Positions 34,557-43,130 of a stretch of 64,000 bases of DNA are shown here, piece by piece. The position numbers were made by a program, and so were the translations under genes. Source of the stretch: Caulobacter sp. (GTDB taxonomy: Bacteria > Pseudomonadota > Alphaproteobacteria > Caulobacterales > Caulobacteraceae); assembly GCA_030680355.1 (NCBI GenBank), contig JAUXVF010000023.1, positions 62,001 to 126,000 of the forward strand. The letters run 5' to 3'. Every line of letters begins with the position of its first letter. The first letter of the stretch is position 1. The notes below the pieces were generated by a model, which was not told where the DNA came from, did not search any database, and was given only the letters and a program-made list of their open reading frames with translations.

Positions 34557-34682
34557 CACCGCCATTCCCGCAAGGGGTAAGTTACTGAATTTACAGACTA
34601 CTCGGAACCGGCGACTACGGGCCATGCAGCGTTCACCCCAGCAGCCGCTCGAACGTCCGCGCCCGTGACCGATTGATCAGCC
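34557..34682. repeat. 126-bp direct repeat, copy 2
   Basis: Identical over 126 bp to 28355-28480. Here the tRNA part is only the last 8 nt (CACCGCCA) preceded by unrelated or decayed sequence (TCCCTTC in place of TCCCACTCT). Beyond its right end the sequence continues without an IS for 68 bp, so this copy keeps more of the original right flank than copy 1. Confidence 0.9.
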
Positions 34683-34749
34683 TATTGGCGCGACGACGAT
34701 CCCGCTGCGGGCGGTCGCGGGACGATATGCCTGAGCCCGAGGCGCCCGG
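34633..34749 (-). pseudogene. C-terminal stub of an unknown gene truncated by an IS
   Basis: On the minus strand an open frame runs from the IS6 element at 34750 to a stop at 34635-34633 and reads GISSRDRPQRDRRRANRL, then INRSRARTFERLLG. The last 15 or so residues are present again in repeat copy 1 (stop at 28431-28433). It looks like the end of a gene that was convergent with tRNA-Ser and lost its 5' part to IS insertion. The protein was not recognised. It may not have been a gene. Confidence 0.35.
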
Positions 34750-34750
34750 G

Positions 34751-35581
34751 GGGTCCTGTCAGCCCAAACTTTAGCCTCTCGGTAAGCCGGTCCGCGCCAG
34801 GGTTCTGGCATGGCCAAATCGACCAACCCGTTCCGCTGGTTTGACAGCTCGCCCGAGGTGATCCGCCTCGTGGTGTTGATGTACGTGAAGTACCCGCTGT
34901 CGCTCCGGAATGTGGAGGATCTGCTGGCCGAACGCGGTATCGACATCTGCCACGAAACCGTGCGGCTGTGGTGGAACCGGTTCGGCCCGATGTTCGCCGC
35001 AGAGATCCGCCGCAAACGCGTCGATCACATGCGGGCCTACACCCATTGGCGGTGGCATCTGGACGAGGTCTACGTCCGTATCAACGGCGAAATGCACTAC
35101 CTCTGGCGTGCCGTGGATCACGAGGGTGAGGTGCTGGAATCCTTTGTCACCAAGACCAGGGACAGGGCTGCCGCGCTGAAATTCATCAGGAAAGCCATGA
35201 AGCGTCACGGCCGGCCCAAGGTCGTGGTGACCGACGGACTACGCTCCTACAAGGCCGCCATGAAGCTGCTTGGCAACGCTGAAAAGCAGGTACTTGGCCG
35301 CTGGCTCAACAACAGGGCAGAGAACTCACATCTGCCATTCCGACGACGAGAGCGGGCCATGCTGAGGTTCAGGCAGATGAAGACCCTGCAGAAGTTCAGC
35401 TCCGTCCACGCCGCCTTCCACAACCACTTCAACCAGGAACGCCACCTCATCAGCCGAGACGATTTCAAAGCCCGAAGATCGGCTGCCTTTGCCGAGTGGA
35501 AGACCCTCGCCGGCTGAGGGTGAGCCCCCCTGCTCAAGCCACGCCAAGTGGAGACGAGTTGGCGTTGGACTGACAGCACCC
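34751..35581 (+). mobile_element. IS6-family insertion sequence (copy B, apparently intact)
   Basis: An element of about 831 bp with inverted ends GGGTCCTGTCAGCCCAAAC (left) and GGGTGCTGTCAGTCCAACG (read inward from the right). It is a different subtype from the copies at 28.5, 36.4 and 58 kb and lies in the opposite orientation. No clear 8-bp target duplication is visible. Its right end cuts a response-regulator gene. Confidence 0.85.
34810..35517 (+). CDS. IS6-family transposase (IS26/IS240 type), full length
   Basis: A 235-residue DDE transposase. All three catalytic acids are seen: Asp in WRWHLDEVYVRING, Asp in VVVTDGLRSYKAA and Glu in NNRAENSHLPFRRRER. The N-terminal part has MYVKYPLSLRNVEDLLAERG. 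Length matches the family, with no frameshift. It is the only IS6 copy in this window that looks functional. Confidence 0.93.
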   Translation: MAKSTNPFRWFDSSPEVIRLVVLMYVKYPLSLRNVEDLLAERGIDICHETVRLWWNRFGPMFAAEIRRKRVDHMRAYTHWRWHLDEVYVRINGEMHYLWRAVDHEGEVLESFVTKTRDRAAALKFIRKAMKRHGRPKVVVTDGLRSYKAAMKLLGNAEKQVLGRWLNNRAENSHLPFRRRERAMLRFRQMKTLQKFSSVHAAFHNHFNQERHLISRDDFKARRSAAFAEWKTLAG

Positions 35582-35582
35582 C

Positions 35583-35888
35583 ACCGCCCCTATTATCGTG
35601 ATCAGCAGCTTCACGCCCCTTCACAAGGTTATGCGCGCGCGGGATTCTGGCGCGACCATGGTGCTGAAGAAGCCCATCTCGCCGTCCAATCTCGCGAACT
35701 GCATGGAATGGCTGGCCCGCAGCAAGCGTGAGTTCGTCAACAGCCCCACCTATTTCGGCCCCGACCGCCGCTTCAGAAAACAGGCCCCGCCCGATGGCCA
35801 GCCGGAACGGCGCGCCGAGGCGATCGCGCTCACCTCGACCCTGGATCGCGCCATGTCCCAGGACGATATCGACTCCCTGTTCGGGTAG
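35583..35888 (+). pseudogene. Response-regulator gene, 5' half removed by IS
   Basis: The frame enters directly from the IS end as PIIVISSFTPLHKVMRARD, which is the fourth strand and fifth helix region of a CheY-like receiver (the Ser/Thr switch and, in VLKKPISPSNL, the conserved Lys). It continues through GPDRRFRKQAPPDGQPERR to the end motif MSQDDIDSLFG. The N-terminal 60 or so residues, including the phospho-acceptor Asp, are absent. A GTG at 35598 could start a 96-residue remnant, but it could not be phosphorylated. The following gene begins 9 bp later with AGGAGG overlapping its stop. Confidence 0.8.
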
Positions 35889-35897
35889 GAGGACCTA

Positions 35898-36365
35898 ATG
35901 GCCGCCACGATGCTGTTTGCCGTCGAAAACCGCCTGGCCAAAGCTGTTCAGTCCGAAACTGGACCTCGGATCTGCGACCTCGTCGCCGCCGCCGACCGGA
36001 GACTCGAGACGATGTCGGAGTCGACGCGTCGGTTCGTCGCCGGGAAGCTGGACGAACTCGCACCCTATGCCGGCGCGAGCAACGACACACTGCTCGGAGA
36101 ATTTGGCGTGATCGCCAGAATCGCTTCCCACATCGCCGGGGTCGCCGACGCTGGCGGCCTGAAGGCCATCGGCGCGATCACTCAGGGCATCGTCGCCATG
36201 GCTGATAGCTGGGCGTCGGACGGACTTTGGCACGCCGGCGCCCTCCGCCTCCATCTCGATTCCCTTGGCCTCGCCAGTAGCGTAGGGGGCGAACTGCGCG
36301 ATCAGGACCAGAAGGTTCTCGATGGCCTGAGGGCCATGCGCATGGCGATCGGCGTGCGGGAATAG
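35898..36365 (+). CDS. Helical protein linked to the broken response regulator
   Basis: A 155-residue, mostly alpha-helical soluble protein (ENRLAKAVQSETGPRICDLV, RFVAGKLDELAPYAGASNDT, ALRLHLDSLGLASSVGGELR). A strong AGGAGG site overlaps the stop of the upstream regulator fragment, so the two were translationally coupled. Small helical proteins of this kind follow receiver-domain genes in Caulobacterales chemotaxis loci (CheE-type), but I cannot confirm the family. With the upstream IS its promoter is probably lost or replaced. Confidence 0.6.
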   Translation: MAATMLFAVENRLAKAVQSETGPRICDLVAAADRRLETMSESTRRFVAGKLDELAPYAGASNDTLLGEFGVIARIASHIAGVADAGGLKAIGAITQGIVAMADSWASDGLWHAGALRLHLDSLGLASSVGGELRDQDQKVLDGLRAMRMAIGVRE

Positions 36366-36374
36366 GAATTTGGA

Positions 36375-37003
36375 GATCCTGTCAGCTTAACGACCGCAGG
36401 CCGAAACACCCCTTACCCCGATCGGCCGATAAGGCCAGCGCCGGTCACAGCCGCCCACGTCCGATGCGCCTCGGCCCGAAAGAAGCGGAAGGTCGCCCTG
36501 CGGATCAGATGGGGCTGGAGATTGAACACATTGTAGACGGCGGCGTGTGGGGCCAGGAACGTCGGGGCCAATGCCCTGGACTTGACCTTCTGCTGCTTTC
36601 GTTCCCGTCGCCGGATCGGCAGGTGGGAGTTTTCCGCCCTATTGTTCTCCCGCATCCCACCCGGTCGAGAAACATCCGCTTGCCGCCGATCTTTACGGCC
36701 ATCTCGTCCAGATGCCAGCGACCGGTCGGCTTTGGTCGTGATCGTCTGAGGTTGTGCGCAAACTGCTGGCCGAATTTCAGAGTCCAGCATCTGATCGTCT
36801 CGTAGCTGACCTCGACGCCGCGCTGCGCGAGCAGTTCCTCAACGCCCCGAAGGCTCAGGGTGAAGCGGAAATACAACCAGACCGCATGCCGAATGACCTC
36901 CGGCGGAAACCTGTGACGCTTGTAGGATATCGGTCTCAATACAGCCTCCGCTTTGGCCACCAAGGCCTTGGTGGAGAAGGGTTAGTGTTGGACTGACAGC
37001 ACG
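36375..37003 (-). mobile_element. IS6-family element remnant (copy D, internal deletion)
   Basis: About 629 bp with recognisable ends GATCCTGTCAGCTTAACG (left) and GTGCTGTCAGTCCAACACT (inward from the right). It is closely related to copy A but lacks about 195 bp of the transposase core. It sits directly after the helical-protein gene. Confidence 0.8.
36413..36963 (-). pseudogene. IS6 transposase pseudogene with core deletion
   Basis: The N-terminal half matches copy A (FPPEVIRHAVWLYFRFTLSL, WHLDEMAVKIGGKRMFL). The frame then jumps to the C-terminal part (GGMRENNRAENSHLPIRRRE) in another reading frame. About 65 residues, including the second catalytic Asp, are missing. It cannot make an active transposase. 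Confidence 0.85.
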
Positions 37004-37073
37004 TGCGGGCGGGTCGCGGCGCGGTGCTGCGCGGCGCGGTCGGATTGATCTCTTTCGGCACGGCGGGCGGCGA

Positions 37074-38375
37074 TTACAGAGTCGGAGGGGGAGTGATGAA
37101 CAGGCACGGTCCCAATGACGCCCACAGGGCCTCGCAGCGCGCCTGGAAGCGGGTCGGGTCCGGCGTCTCGCCGCTGTCAATCCAGGCCTCGAGCGAATCC
37201 AGGGCGGTCATGTAGCCGGCGTCCGAAAGCTTGCTGTGCTGGTCCTCGTCCGTCGCCGCCTGGACCAGCAGGTCAGACCGTCCGGCCGCCGCGACGGTGG
37301 CGGCGTAGAGCGCTTCGGCGCCGAAGCTGACAGTGGGATCGTGCAGGGCGTGCAGGGTCACGGTCGGCCGCGTGATACGGCCCGTCAGGTCGGCGTCATG
37401 GGCCAGCCGGGCAACCCCTTCCGGATCGGCCGTGAAGCGCTGCACGCCGGCGTTCAACGCGGCGTCGTCGGCCGACCCGCTGTAGATTGTCGTGCTGTTG
37501 TCGAACGGGTTGTGGCCGCCCAGCCGCCGCAGGACCATGTCCCGGAACAGGTAGGTGGCCCAGCCCATGTGACTGACCAACTGATCTTCCTGCACGCCCG
37601 TGACCGCCAGGATGTCGCGCAGGCGAGCCGCCTGTTGCGGCGTGCGATCGGCGGCCGGACTGTCCACGCCGGTGCAGGCCTGGATGCGCTGGCGCAGCTC
37701 GGCGCGGGTCATCCGATTGTCGAGCGGCAGCCCCTGCCACAGCGGATAGGCCGGCTCGTCCGCCGCGGGGTGGTTGCCGCAATAGTATTGGTAGACGGCC
37801 CGCAGATGGGCCCGGAAGGGATAGGCGCGCGTGCCCCCCGACACGACGCCGTTGGTGATCAGCACCCCGTCGTAGTTCCAGCCCGTCGTCGCATCGCCGG
37901 CATAGAGCTCCGAGGCCATGGCGGCGACGTTGCCGCCCCAGGACTGGCCGTGCAGCAGGGTGCGCTCGGGACGACCGAACCGGGCCCAGAAGGCCTTGCG
38001 GCTGTTGTCGACGTCCTCCGCCGCCATCCGGACGCCGTAGCCACCGCGCCGGTAGCTCGATCCGATCCAGGCATAGCCGTGGCGGACCATGACCGAGAAC
38101 CGGTCCAGGTCCTCCAGGGGGTCGGCGGCTTCAGGCTTGCCCGTGCGTGGACCGCCGTGGGCGTGAACGATCAGGCGATGGTTCCAGTTCGGCGGGATCG
38201 CCGCGACATACCAGGCGCCGTTGCTGTCCTGCCCGGAAACGCAGCGGGTCCCCTGCCCGGCCGATAGCGGACAGGGGATCGACCTGGGGGCGCGCTCCAT
38301 CGTCCGGGCCTGCGGGGCCGAAGCCCCCGTGGACGCCAGAAACAGACCGGCCAGAAGCAGCGCCGCAAACTTCAT
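37074..38375 (-). CDS. Secreted alpha/beta hydrolase of the dct locus
   Basis: A 433-residue exported hydrolase. The signal peptide is MKFAALLLAGLFLASTGASA (about 1-20). The mature part contains HAHGGPRTGKPE as a probable oxyanion loop, the nucleophile elbow LHGQSWGGNVAAMAS, an acid candidate in LHALHDPTVSFG and a His candidate in TDEDQHSKLSD. It has four or more Cys, fitting a periplasmic or outer-membrane location. It is the third gene after dctA and a TonB receptor, 54 bp from the latter. I infer that it frees a small acid, perhaps a C4-dicarboxylate, from an ester. The substrate is not known. Confidence 0.82.
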   Translation of the reverse strand: MKFAALLLAGLFLASTGASAPQARTMERAPRSIPCPLSAGQGTRCVSGQDSNGAWYVAAIPPNWNHRLIVHAHGGPRTGKPEAADPLEDLDRFSVMVRHGYAWIGSSYRRGGYGVRMAAEDVDNSRKAFWARFGRPERTLLHGQSWGGNVAAMASELYAGDATTGWNYDGVLITNGVVSGGTRAYPFRAHLRAVYQYYCGNHPAADEPAYPLWQGLPLDNRMTRAELRQRIQACTGVDSPAADRTPQQAARLRDILAVTGVQEDQLVSHMGWATYLFRDMVLRRLGGHNPFDNSTTIYSGSADDAALNAGVQRFTADPEGVARLAHDADLTGRITRPTVTLHALHDPTVSFGAEALYAATVAAAGRSDLLVQAATDEDQHSKLSDAGYMTALDSLEAWIDSGETPDPTRFQARCEALWASLGPCLFITPPPTL

Positions 38376-38429
38376 CGATTTTCCTCGCGACAACCCGGCG
38401 CGACCCGATGGGGCCGCGCCGGGCAATGG

Positions 38430-41400
38430 TCAGAACGTCTTGCTCATCCTGATGTACCAGGACCGGTGATAGGGACGCTGAACGGACCCCAGATAGCCTT
38501 CTTCAGCCAGGGATGGGCCCTCGTTGGTCAGGTCCCTTACGCCGACCCGAAGCCGGGCGCCGGAGGCGAAACCGTCGCCCCCGAACTCGTACTGGCCATA
38601 GAGATTGCCGACCAGTTGCGCCTTGACCACCCAGGGCTCGCCGGTCGTGCTCAGCAGATCGGTTTGCTTGACGTCACTGACGTACTGGGTCGAGAGGCCG
38701 GCGCGCCAGGGTCCCTTGCGCCAGATGACGTTGGTGCTGATCTTCCATTCCGGACGCCCGTTCTGGGCGATGAGCTGGCTGGATTCCGGCAGGGGCGTCA
38801 GCGGATTGATGACGCTCGCCGCCCGCGCCGCGTAGAGGGAATCGACGATGTCGCCCGGGTCGCGCGAGAACTTCAGCAACTGGGAGCCGCCGACGCGGAC
38901 GGTGAAACTGCCCCACGGGGTCCGCCGCTTCGACCAGGTGAAGCTGATGTCCAGCCCCTCCACGGTCTGGGGCTGCAGGTTGATGAAGCGGTCAGTGATC
39001 GTGGTCACTTCGCCCACCGGATCGAGACCCGTGCCGGCATATCGCAGGATATCGTCCGCGTTCGGCGCCTTGCGGATGACGTTGGGGTTGGCCCCGCCCT
39101 GGAGGCGGTTCAGGTAGTCGAGGGCCAGCGCGGCCTGGGTGCCCAGCAGGCCGACGATCTGTTCCTGCTGGATCTTCCAGCGATCGACAGTGAGGGTGAA
39201 GGCGCCCCATTCCTCCGGCAGGAACCGGGGTTGAAGCACCAGGCCATAGGACTGGTTGGTGCTCTCTTCCGGCGCGAGGTCGGGGTTGCCCGAGACCACC
39301 AGCGAGGCGCCGACCGAACTTGAGCACTGGGTCATCGAGGTGATCGTCCCGCGACGCAGGTCGGCCTCGCAGAGGTAGTAGTCGGTGCCGCTGGTGAGGC
39401 GCGCGTACTGGGTGGCGTTGACCTGTTCGAGGTTCGGCGCGCGGAACCCCTGGGAATAGGAGCCGCGCAGGCGGAAGCCGTCGACGATGTCCCAGGCCAC
39501 CGCGACCTTGGGCTTGGCCACCGAGCCGAAGTCCGAATACTCCTCGTAGCGGCCGGCCAGCTGCATATCGAGGCTGTGCACCAGCGGGATGTTCATCCTC
39601 GGAGAGACCAGCGGCAGGGCGAATTCGAGGAAGCTCCCGGCCACCGTGCGATGACCGCGGGTGTCGGGGTTGGGGCTGACGGCCACGACATTGGACAGGT
39701 TGGTGTCGCCCGTCACCGAGTCGACGAAGGTGAAGGTCCCGTCGAGGTTTTCGTCGCGGTCATCGAACTGGGTCTCGCGGCGATATTCCACGCCGAAGGC
39801 GACCCCGACCAACCCGCCCGGGAGCTCGAACAGGTCGTTGCGCGAGAGCTTGAAGTCGGCCAGCGTCAGCGTGGTTCGCGAAAAGCGCCGCAGATTGAAT
39901 TTGATGGCGTCGATGGCGACCTGGGAGGACGGCGAGCAGTCGCCGTAGCTGGTCGTGGCCACACAGCCGCCCGAGAAGGGATTGTAGGCGTCCGGCGTCG
40001 ACAGCGCGAGCTGCTGCTGCAAAGCGGTCATGTTGATATTGGGCGACCGGTCCTCGGCCTCGGCCGCGGAGTAGAGCAGCGCCGTCTCCCAGTCGAAGCC
40101 GCGCCACTGGCCACGCAGGCCGCCGAGGAAGCGGGACTGGAAGTTCTTCACCGTGACGTCCTGGAATCCGGCGTCGACGTAGCGGTAGTTGCCCAACAGA
40201 ATCGGAAGCCCGGCCGCCGGGACATTGGTCAGGTTCGGCAGCCGGTTGGGGTTGGCCGATCCGTTGGCGAAGGTGATCGGGCCGAAGGGGTTCCAGTAGT
40301 TGCTGGCCGGAATCCAGATGTCGTTCAGATTGACGACCGGCGGCTGGGTCGCGCGGCTTTCGGCGCCGTAATAGCCGATCTCCCCGAACGCCGTGACGGT
40401 CGGGGTCAGGTCGTAATGTCCAGTCAGGAAGAGGTTGGTGCGCTCGATGGCCGACCTCACGGTCGTCCCGTAGCGGGTATCGTAGCGAAGCTCCCGGATG
40501 TCGCCGTTGTAGGATCCGTTACCGCTGACCAGGCAGATCCCGTTGTTGAGATTGACCCCCGAGCAGCCGAAGGTTTCGGGCTGGACGTGGAAGGCCCCCG
40601 CCGATGTCGCCACGACCACACCGTTCGAGCGGGGCCGCAGGGCGGTCGTGCTGCCGGGGGTGGACAGACGCGCCCATGGCGTATTCGAGGACCGGTTGTC
40701 GGTGACGGTCGAGGTCTCGAACCCGGGCTGGTCGGCGAAGAACGGCCGCATGTCGTCACTGCGGGTGAAGTCCTGGTCTTCGGCTTTCAGCGTCGAACGG
40801 TCGCTGTAGCTGGCGAAGAGCGAGATGTTGCCGCGGTCGAGGTTCTTGCCGGCGAAGACGCTGGTCTCGAACTCCCGCATCGCGGTGCCTTCGTTGCCGC
40901 TGTATTCCGCCTCGACGGTGACGCCGTCGAAATTGTCCTTCATCACCGTGTTGACGACGCCGGCCACCGCGTCGGCGCCGTAGATGGCCGCGGCGCCGTC
41001 CAGCAGCACCTCGAGCCGCGAGACGCCGGAGACCGGAATGGCGTTTGAATTGTAGCTAACCACCGGCACCGTGCCGGTGTCTGACGTGCCCTGGCTCGTC
41101 GGGTGGGCGACCATGCGCCGACCGTTCAGAAGCACCAGCGTGTTGCCCACGCCCAGGGAGCGGAGATTGACCGAGTTCACGTCGCCCCGCGCCGAGTTGC
41201 CGGTCTGCGGCGCGTTGGACGCCTCAAACAGGACGTCACCCATCTGGGGTATGGAGCGGAAAAGGTCGTCACCGGAGTTGGCGCCGATCGCGTCGATCTG
41301 GTCGGCGTCCAGCACCAGCACCGGAAGCGCCGCCGTGGTCGAGGCGCCGCGGATTTGCGATCCGACAACGACCAGCTCGTCCACGACCGTGACCCCCCGC

Positions 41401-41516
41401 GACGGGTCCGGACTGGCGGCCGCGGGCGCGGCTTGCGCCCACACCCCGGTGGCCGACGTCAGCAACGCCAAACCCGCCGCCCCGCCCAGAAGCGCTGTAC
41501 GTGTTGTGATCCTCAT
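38430..41516 (-). CDS. TonB-dependent outer-membrane receptor (dct-linked)
   Basis: A 1028-residue receptor. Signal peptide MRITTRTALLGGAAGLALL to VWAQ (about 1-27). TonB-box-like ELVVVGSQIR is followed by the plug (LRSLGVGNTLVLLNGRRMV, GAAAIYGADAVAGVVN) and a long barrel ending YIRMSKTF with terminal Phe. Of two near ATGs, that at 41516 has GGAG at 6 nt and is used. It lies 34 bp after dctA on the same strand and so is probably co-transcribed with a dicarboxylate symporter. Such receptors import large or scarce substrates. The ligand is unknown. Confidence 0.92.
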   Translation of the reverse strand: MRITTRTALLGGAAGLALLTSATGVWAQAAPAAASPDPSRGVTVVDELVVVGSQIRGASTTAALPVLVLDADQIDAIGANSGDDLFRSIPQMGDVLFEASNAPQTGNSARGDVNSVNLRSLGVGNTLVLLNGRRMVAHPTSQGTSDTGTVPVVSYNSNAIPVSGVSRLEVLLDGAAAIYGADAVAGVVNTVMKDNFDGVTVEAEYSGNEGTAMREFETSVFAGKNLDRGNISLFASYSDRSTLKAEDQDFTRSDDMRPFFADQPGFETSTVTDNRSSNTPWARLSTPGSTTALRPRSNGVVVATSAGAFHVQPETFGCSGVNLNNGICLVSGNGSYNGDIRELRYDTRYGTTVRSAIERTNLFLTGHYDLTPTVTAFGEIGYYGAESRATQPPVVNLNDIWIPASNYWNPFGPITFANGSANPNRLPNLTNVPAAGLPILLGNYRYVDAGFQDVTVKNFQSRFLGGLRGQWRGFDWETALLYSAAEAEDRSPNINMTALQQQLALSTPDAYNPFSGGCVATTSYGDCSPSSQVAIDAIKFNLRRFSRTTLTLADFKLSRNDLFELPGGLVGVAFGVEYRRETQFDDRDENLDGTFTFVDSVTGDTNLSNVVAVSPNPDTRGHRTVAGSFLEFALPLVSPRMNIPLVHSLDMQLAGRYEEYSDFGSVAKPKVAVAWDIVDGFRLRGSYSQGFRAPNLEQVNATQYARLTSGTDYYLCEADLRRGTITSMTQCSSSVGASLVVSGNPDLAPEESTNQSYGLVLQPRFLPEEWGAFTLTVDRWKIQQEQIVGLLGTQAALALDYLNRLQGGANPNVIRKAPNADDILRYAGTGLDPVGEVTTITDRFINLQPQTVEGLDISFTWSKRRTPWGSFTVRVGGSQLLKFSRDPGDIVDSLYAARAASVINPLTPLPESSQLIAQNGRPEWKISTNVIWRKGPWRAGLSTQYVSDVKQTDLLSTTGEPWVVKAQLVGNLYGQYEFGGDGFASGARLRVGVRDLTNEGPSLAEEGYLGSVQRPYHRSWYIRMSKTF

Positions 41517-41550
41517 GGTCATCTCCGCCCTCTCTAGTTCCCCACCGATC

Positions 41551-42909
41551 TCAGTCGGCCGTAATGATGCCCTTGTCGCCGGGTCCGGCCGCCGGGTCCG
41601 GCGCCGCGGCAAGACGCCCGGGACCCGATCCCAGCGCCAGATGCAGCGCGGTGCGGTCCAGCTCGCCCTCCCAACGGGCCACGACCAGCGTGGCCACGGC
41701 GTTGCCGACAAAATTGGTCAGCGCCCGGCACTCGCTCATGAAGCGGTCGATACCGAGGATCAGCGCCATGCCGGCGACCGGAACGCTCGGCACCACCGCC
41801 AGCGTCGCCGCCAGGGTGATGAAGCCCGCGCCGGTGATGCCGGCCGCGCCCTTGGAGCTCAGCATGGCCACCAGCAGCAGCAGGACCTGGTCCTGCAGGC
41901 TGAGGTCGATGTTCATGGCCTGGGCGATGAACAGCGCCGCCATCGTCATGTAGATGTTGGTGCCGTCCAGATTGAACGAATAGCCGGTCGGCACCACGAG
42001 GCCGACCACCGACTTCGACGCGCCGGCCCGCTCCAGCTTCTGGATCAGGCTGGGCAGCGCCGCTTCCGAAGAAGAGGTCCCAAGGACCAGAAGCAGCTCT
42101 TCCTTCAGGTAGGCGATGAGCTTGAAAATAGAAAAACCGTTGGCCAGGCAGACCAGGCCCAGAACCCCGATCACGAAGATCAGCGAGGTCAGATAGAGCG
42201 TGGCGACCAGGGCCACCAGATTGCCGATAACCGCCAGCCCGTAGGCCCCGATGGTGAAGGCAAAGGCCCCGAAGGCTCCGACCGGCGCGGCCTTCATCAG
42301 AATGGCCACCAGTTTGAAGACAACCTGGCTGAGGGACTCCAGCGCCCGCCGGACCGGCGCGCCGGCCTCGCCGACGAAGGCCAGCGACAGGCCAAACAGC
42401 ACCGACACCAGCAGGGTCTGCAGGATATTGCCCTCGACGAAGGCGCTGACCAGCGTCGTCGGAATGATGGCGCTCAGGAAGCCGACGATCGAGGTCTCAT
42501 GCGCGGCGGTCGCGTACTGGGCCACGGCGCCGGCGTTCAGGGAGGCCGGGTCGATATTCAGCCCCGCGCCGGGGCGCACCACGTTGGCGATGACCAGACC
42601 GACGACGAGGGCCAGGGTCGAAAAAACAAAGAAATAGCCGAACGCCTTTGCCGCGACCCGCCCGACCTGGCGCATGTCGCGCATGTTGGCGATGCCGGTG
42701 CTGATCGTCAGGAAGATGACCGGCGCGATGATCATCTTCACCAGTTTGATGAATCCGTCGCCCAGCGGCTTGAGACTCTCACCGGTGGCCGGAAAGAAAT
42801 GGCCGACCAGCCCGCCGAGCAGGATGGCCAGCAGCACCTGGGCGTAGAGATGCCGATGCAGACCGGGACGTTTCGCCATACTCGACTTGGCGTGATCCTG
42901 ATGAGCCAT
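41551..42909 (-). CDS. dctA: C4-dicarboxylate:cation symporter
   Basis: A 452-residue DctA-type inner-membrane carrier for succinate, fumarate and malate. Family motifs are the serine-rich [18 protein letters not shown], the unwound [23 protein letters not shown] in helix 7 (cited here by its first 20 residues or fewer: [20 protein letters not shown]), [14 protein letters not shown], and [20 protein letters not shown]. It is divergent from dctB across 221 bp that hold two 18-bp palindromes. DctBD control is thus likely. Confidence 0.95.
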   Translation of the reverse strand: MAHQDHAKSSMAKRPGLHRHLYAQVLLAILLGGLVGHFFPATGESLKPLGDGFIKLVKMIIAPVIFLTISTGIANMRDMRQVGRVAAKAFGYFFVFSTLALVVGLVIANVVRPGAGLNIDPASLNAGAVAQYATAAHETSIVGFLSAIIPTTLVSAFVEGNILQTLLVSVLFGLSLAFVGEAGAPVRRALESLSQVVFKLVAILMKAAPVGAFGAFAFTIGAYGLAVIGNLVALVATLYLTSLIFVIGVLGLVCLANGFSIFKLIAYLKEELLLVLGTSSSEAALPSLIQKLERAGASKSVVGLVVPTGYSFNLDGTNIYMTMAALFIAQAMNIDLSLQDQVLLLLVAMLSSKGAAGITGAGFITLAATLAVVPSVPVAGMALILGIDRFMSECRALTNFVGNAVATLVVARWEGELDRTALHLALGSGPGRLAAAPDPAAGPGDKGIITAD

Positions 42910-43057
42910 CCTGGGCTGTCTTCCCTGCGTTGCCAGGCGCCCTCTAACGGGACGCTAGGCCGCAAAGGTCCCAGCCCGGGGCCGTGGGGGCAACTTTACG
43001 AAAATTTCCCGTAAGCCACGGGCAAATAAAGATATTATCCAAAGGTAGCGACGACCT

Positions 43058-43075
43058 TGTGCGAAATCATGCACA
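43058..43075. promoter_or_regulatory. Palindrome 1 between dctA and dctB (probable DctD site)
   Basis: TGTGCG-AAATCA-TGCACA, arms 5 of 6 complementary. It resembles the tandem DctD activator sites known upstream of rhizobial dctA. It lies about 150 bp upstream of dctA and 56 bp upstream of dctB. Confidence 0.65.
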
Positions 43076-43089
43076 CGGTTTCGGCGCCC

Positions 43090-43107
43090 TGTGCGAAGTT
43101 CCGCACA
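43090..43107. promoter_or_regulatory. Palindrome 2 between dctA and dctB (probable DctD site)
   Basis: TGTGCG-AAGTTC-CGCACA, arms fully complementary. Its centre is 32 bp from that of palindrome 1, about three DNA turns, which would place both on one face. I found no convincing sigma-54 promoter (GG-N10-GC) by eye on the dctA side. Confidence 0.7.
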
Positions 43108-43130
43108 AATTGATCCAAGGACGTTCGGGC

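Noticed and set aside
41071..43014. A 647-residue plus-strand frame opposite dctA
   Set aside because: The product is Gln/Arg/Asp/Gly-rich without helices of any known fold, and dctA on the other strand has all family motifs.
42940..43050. Sigma-54 promoter for dctA
   Set aside because: The best GG/GC pairs have spacing of 11 or 12, not 10, so no site is called even though DctD should require one.
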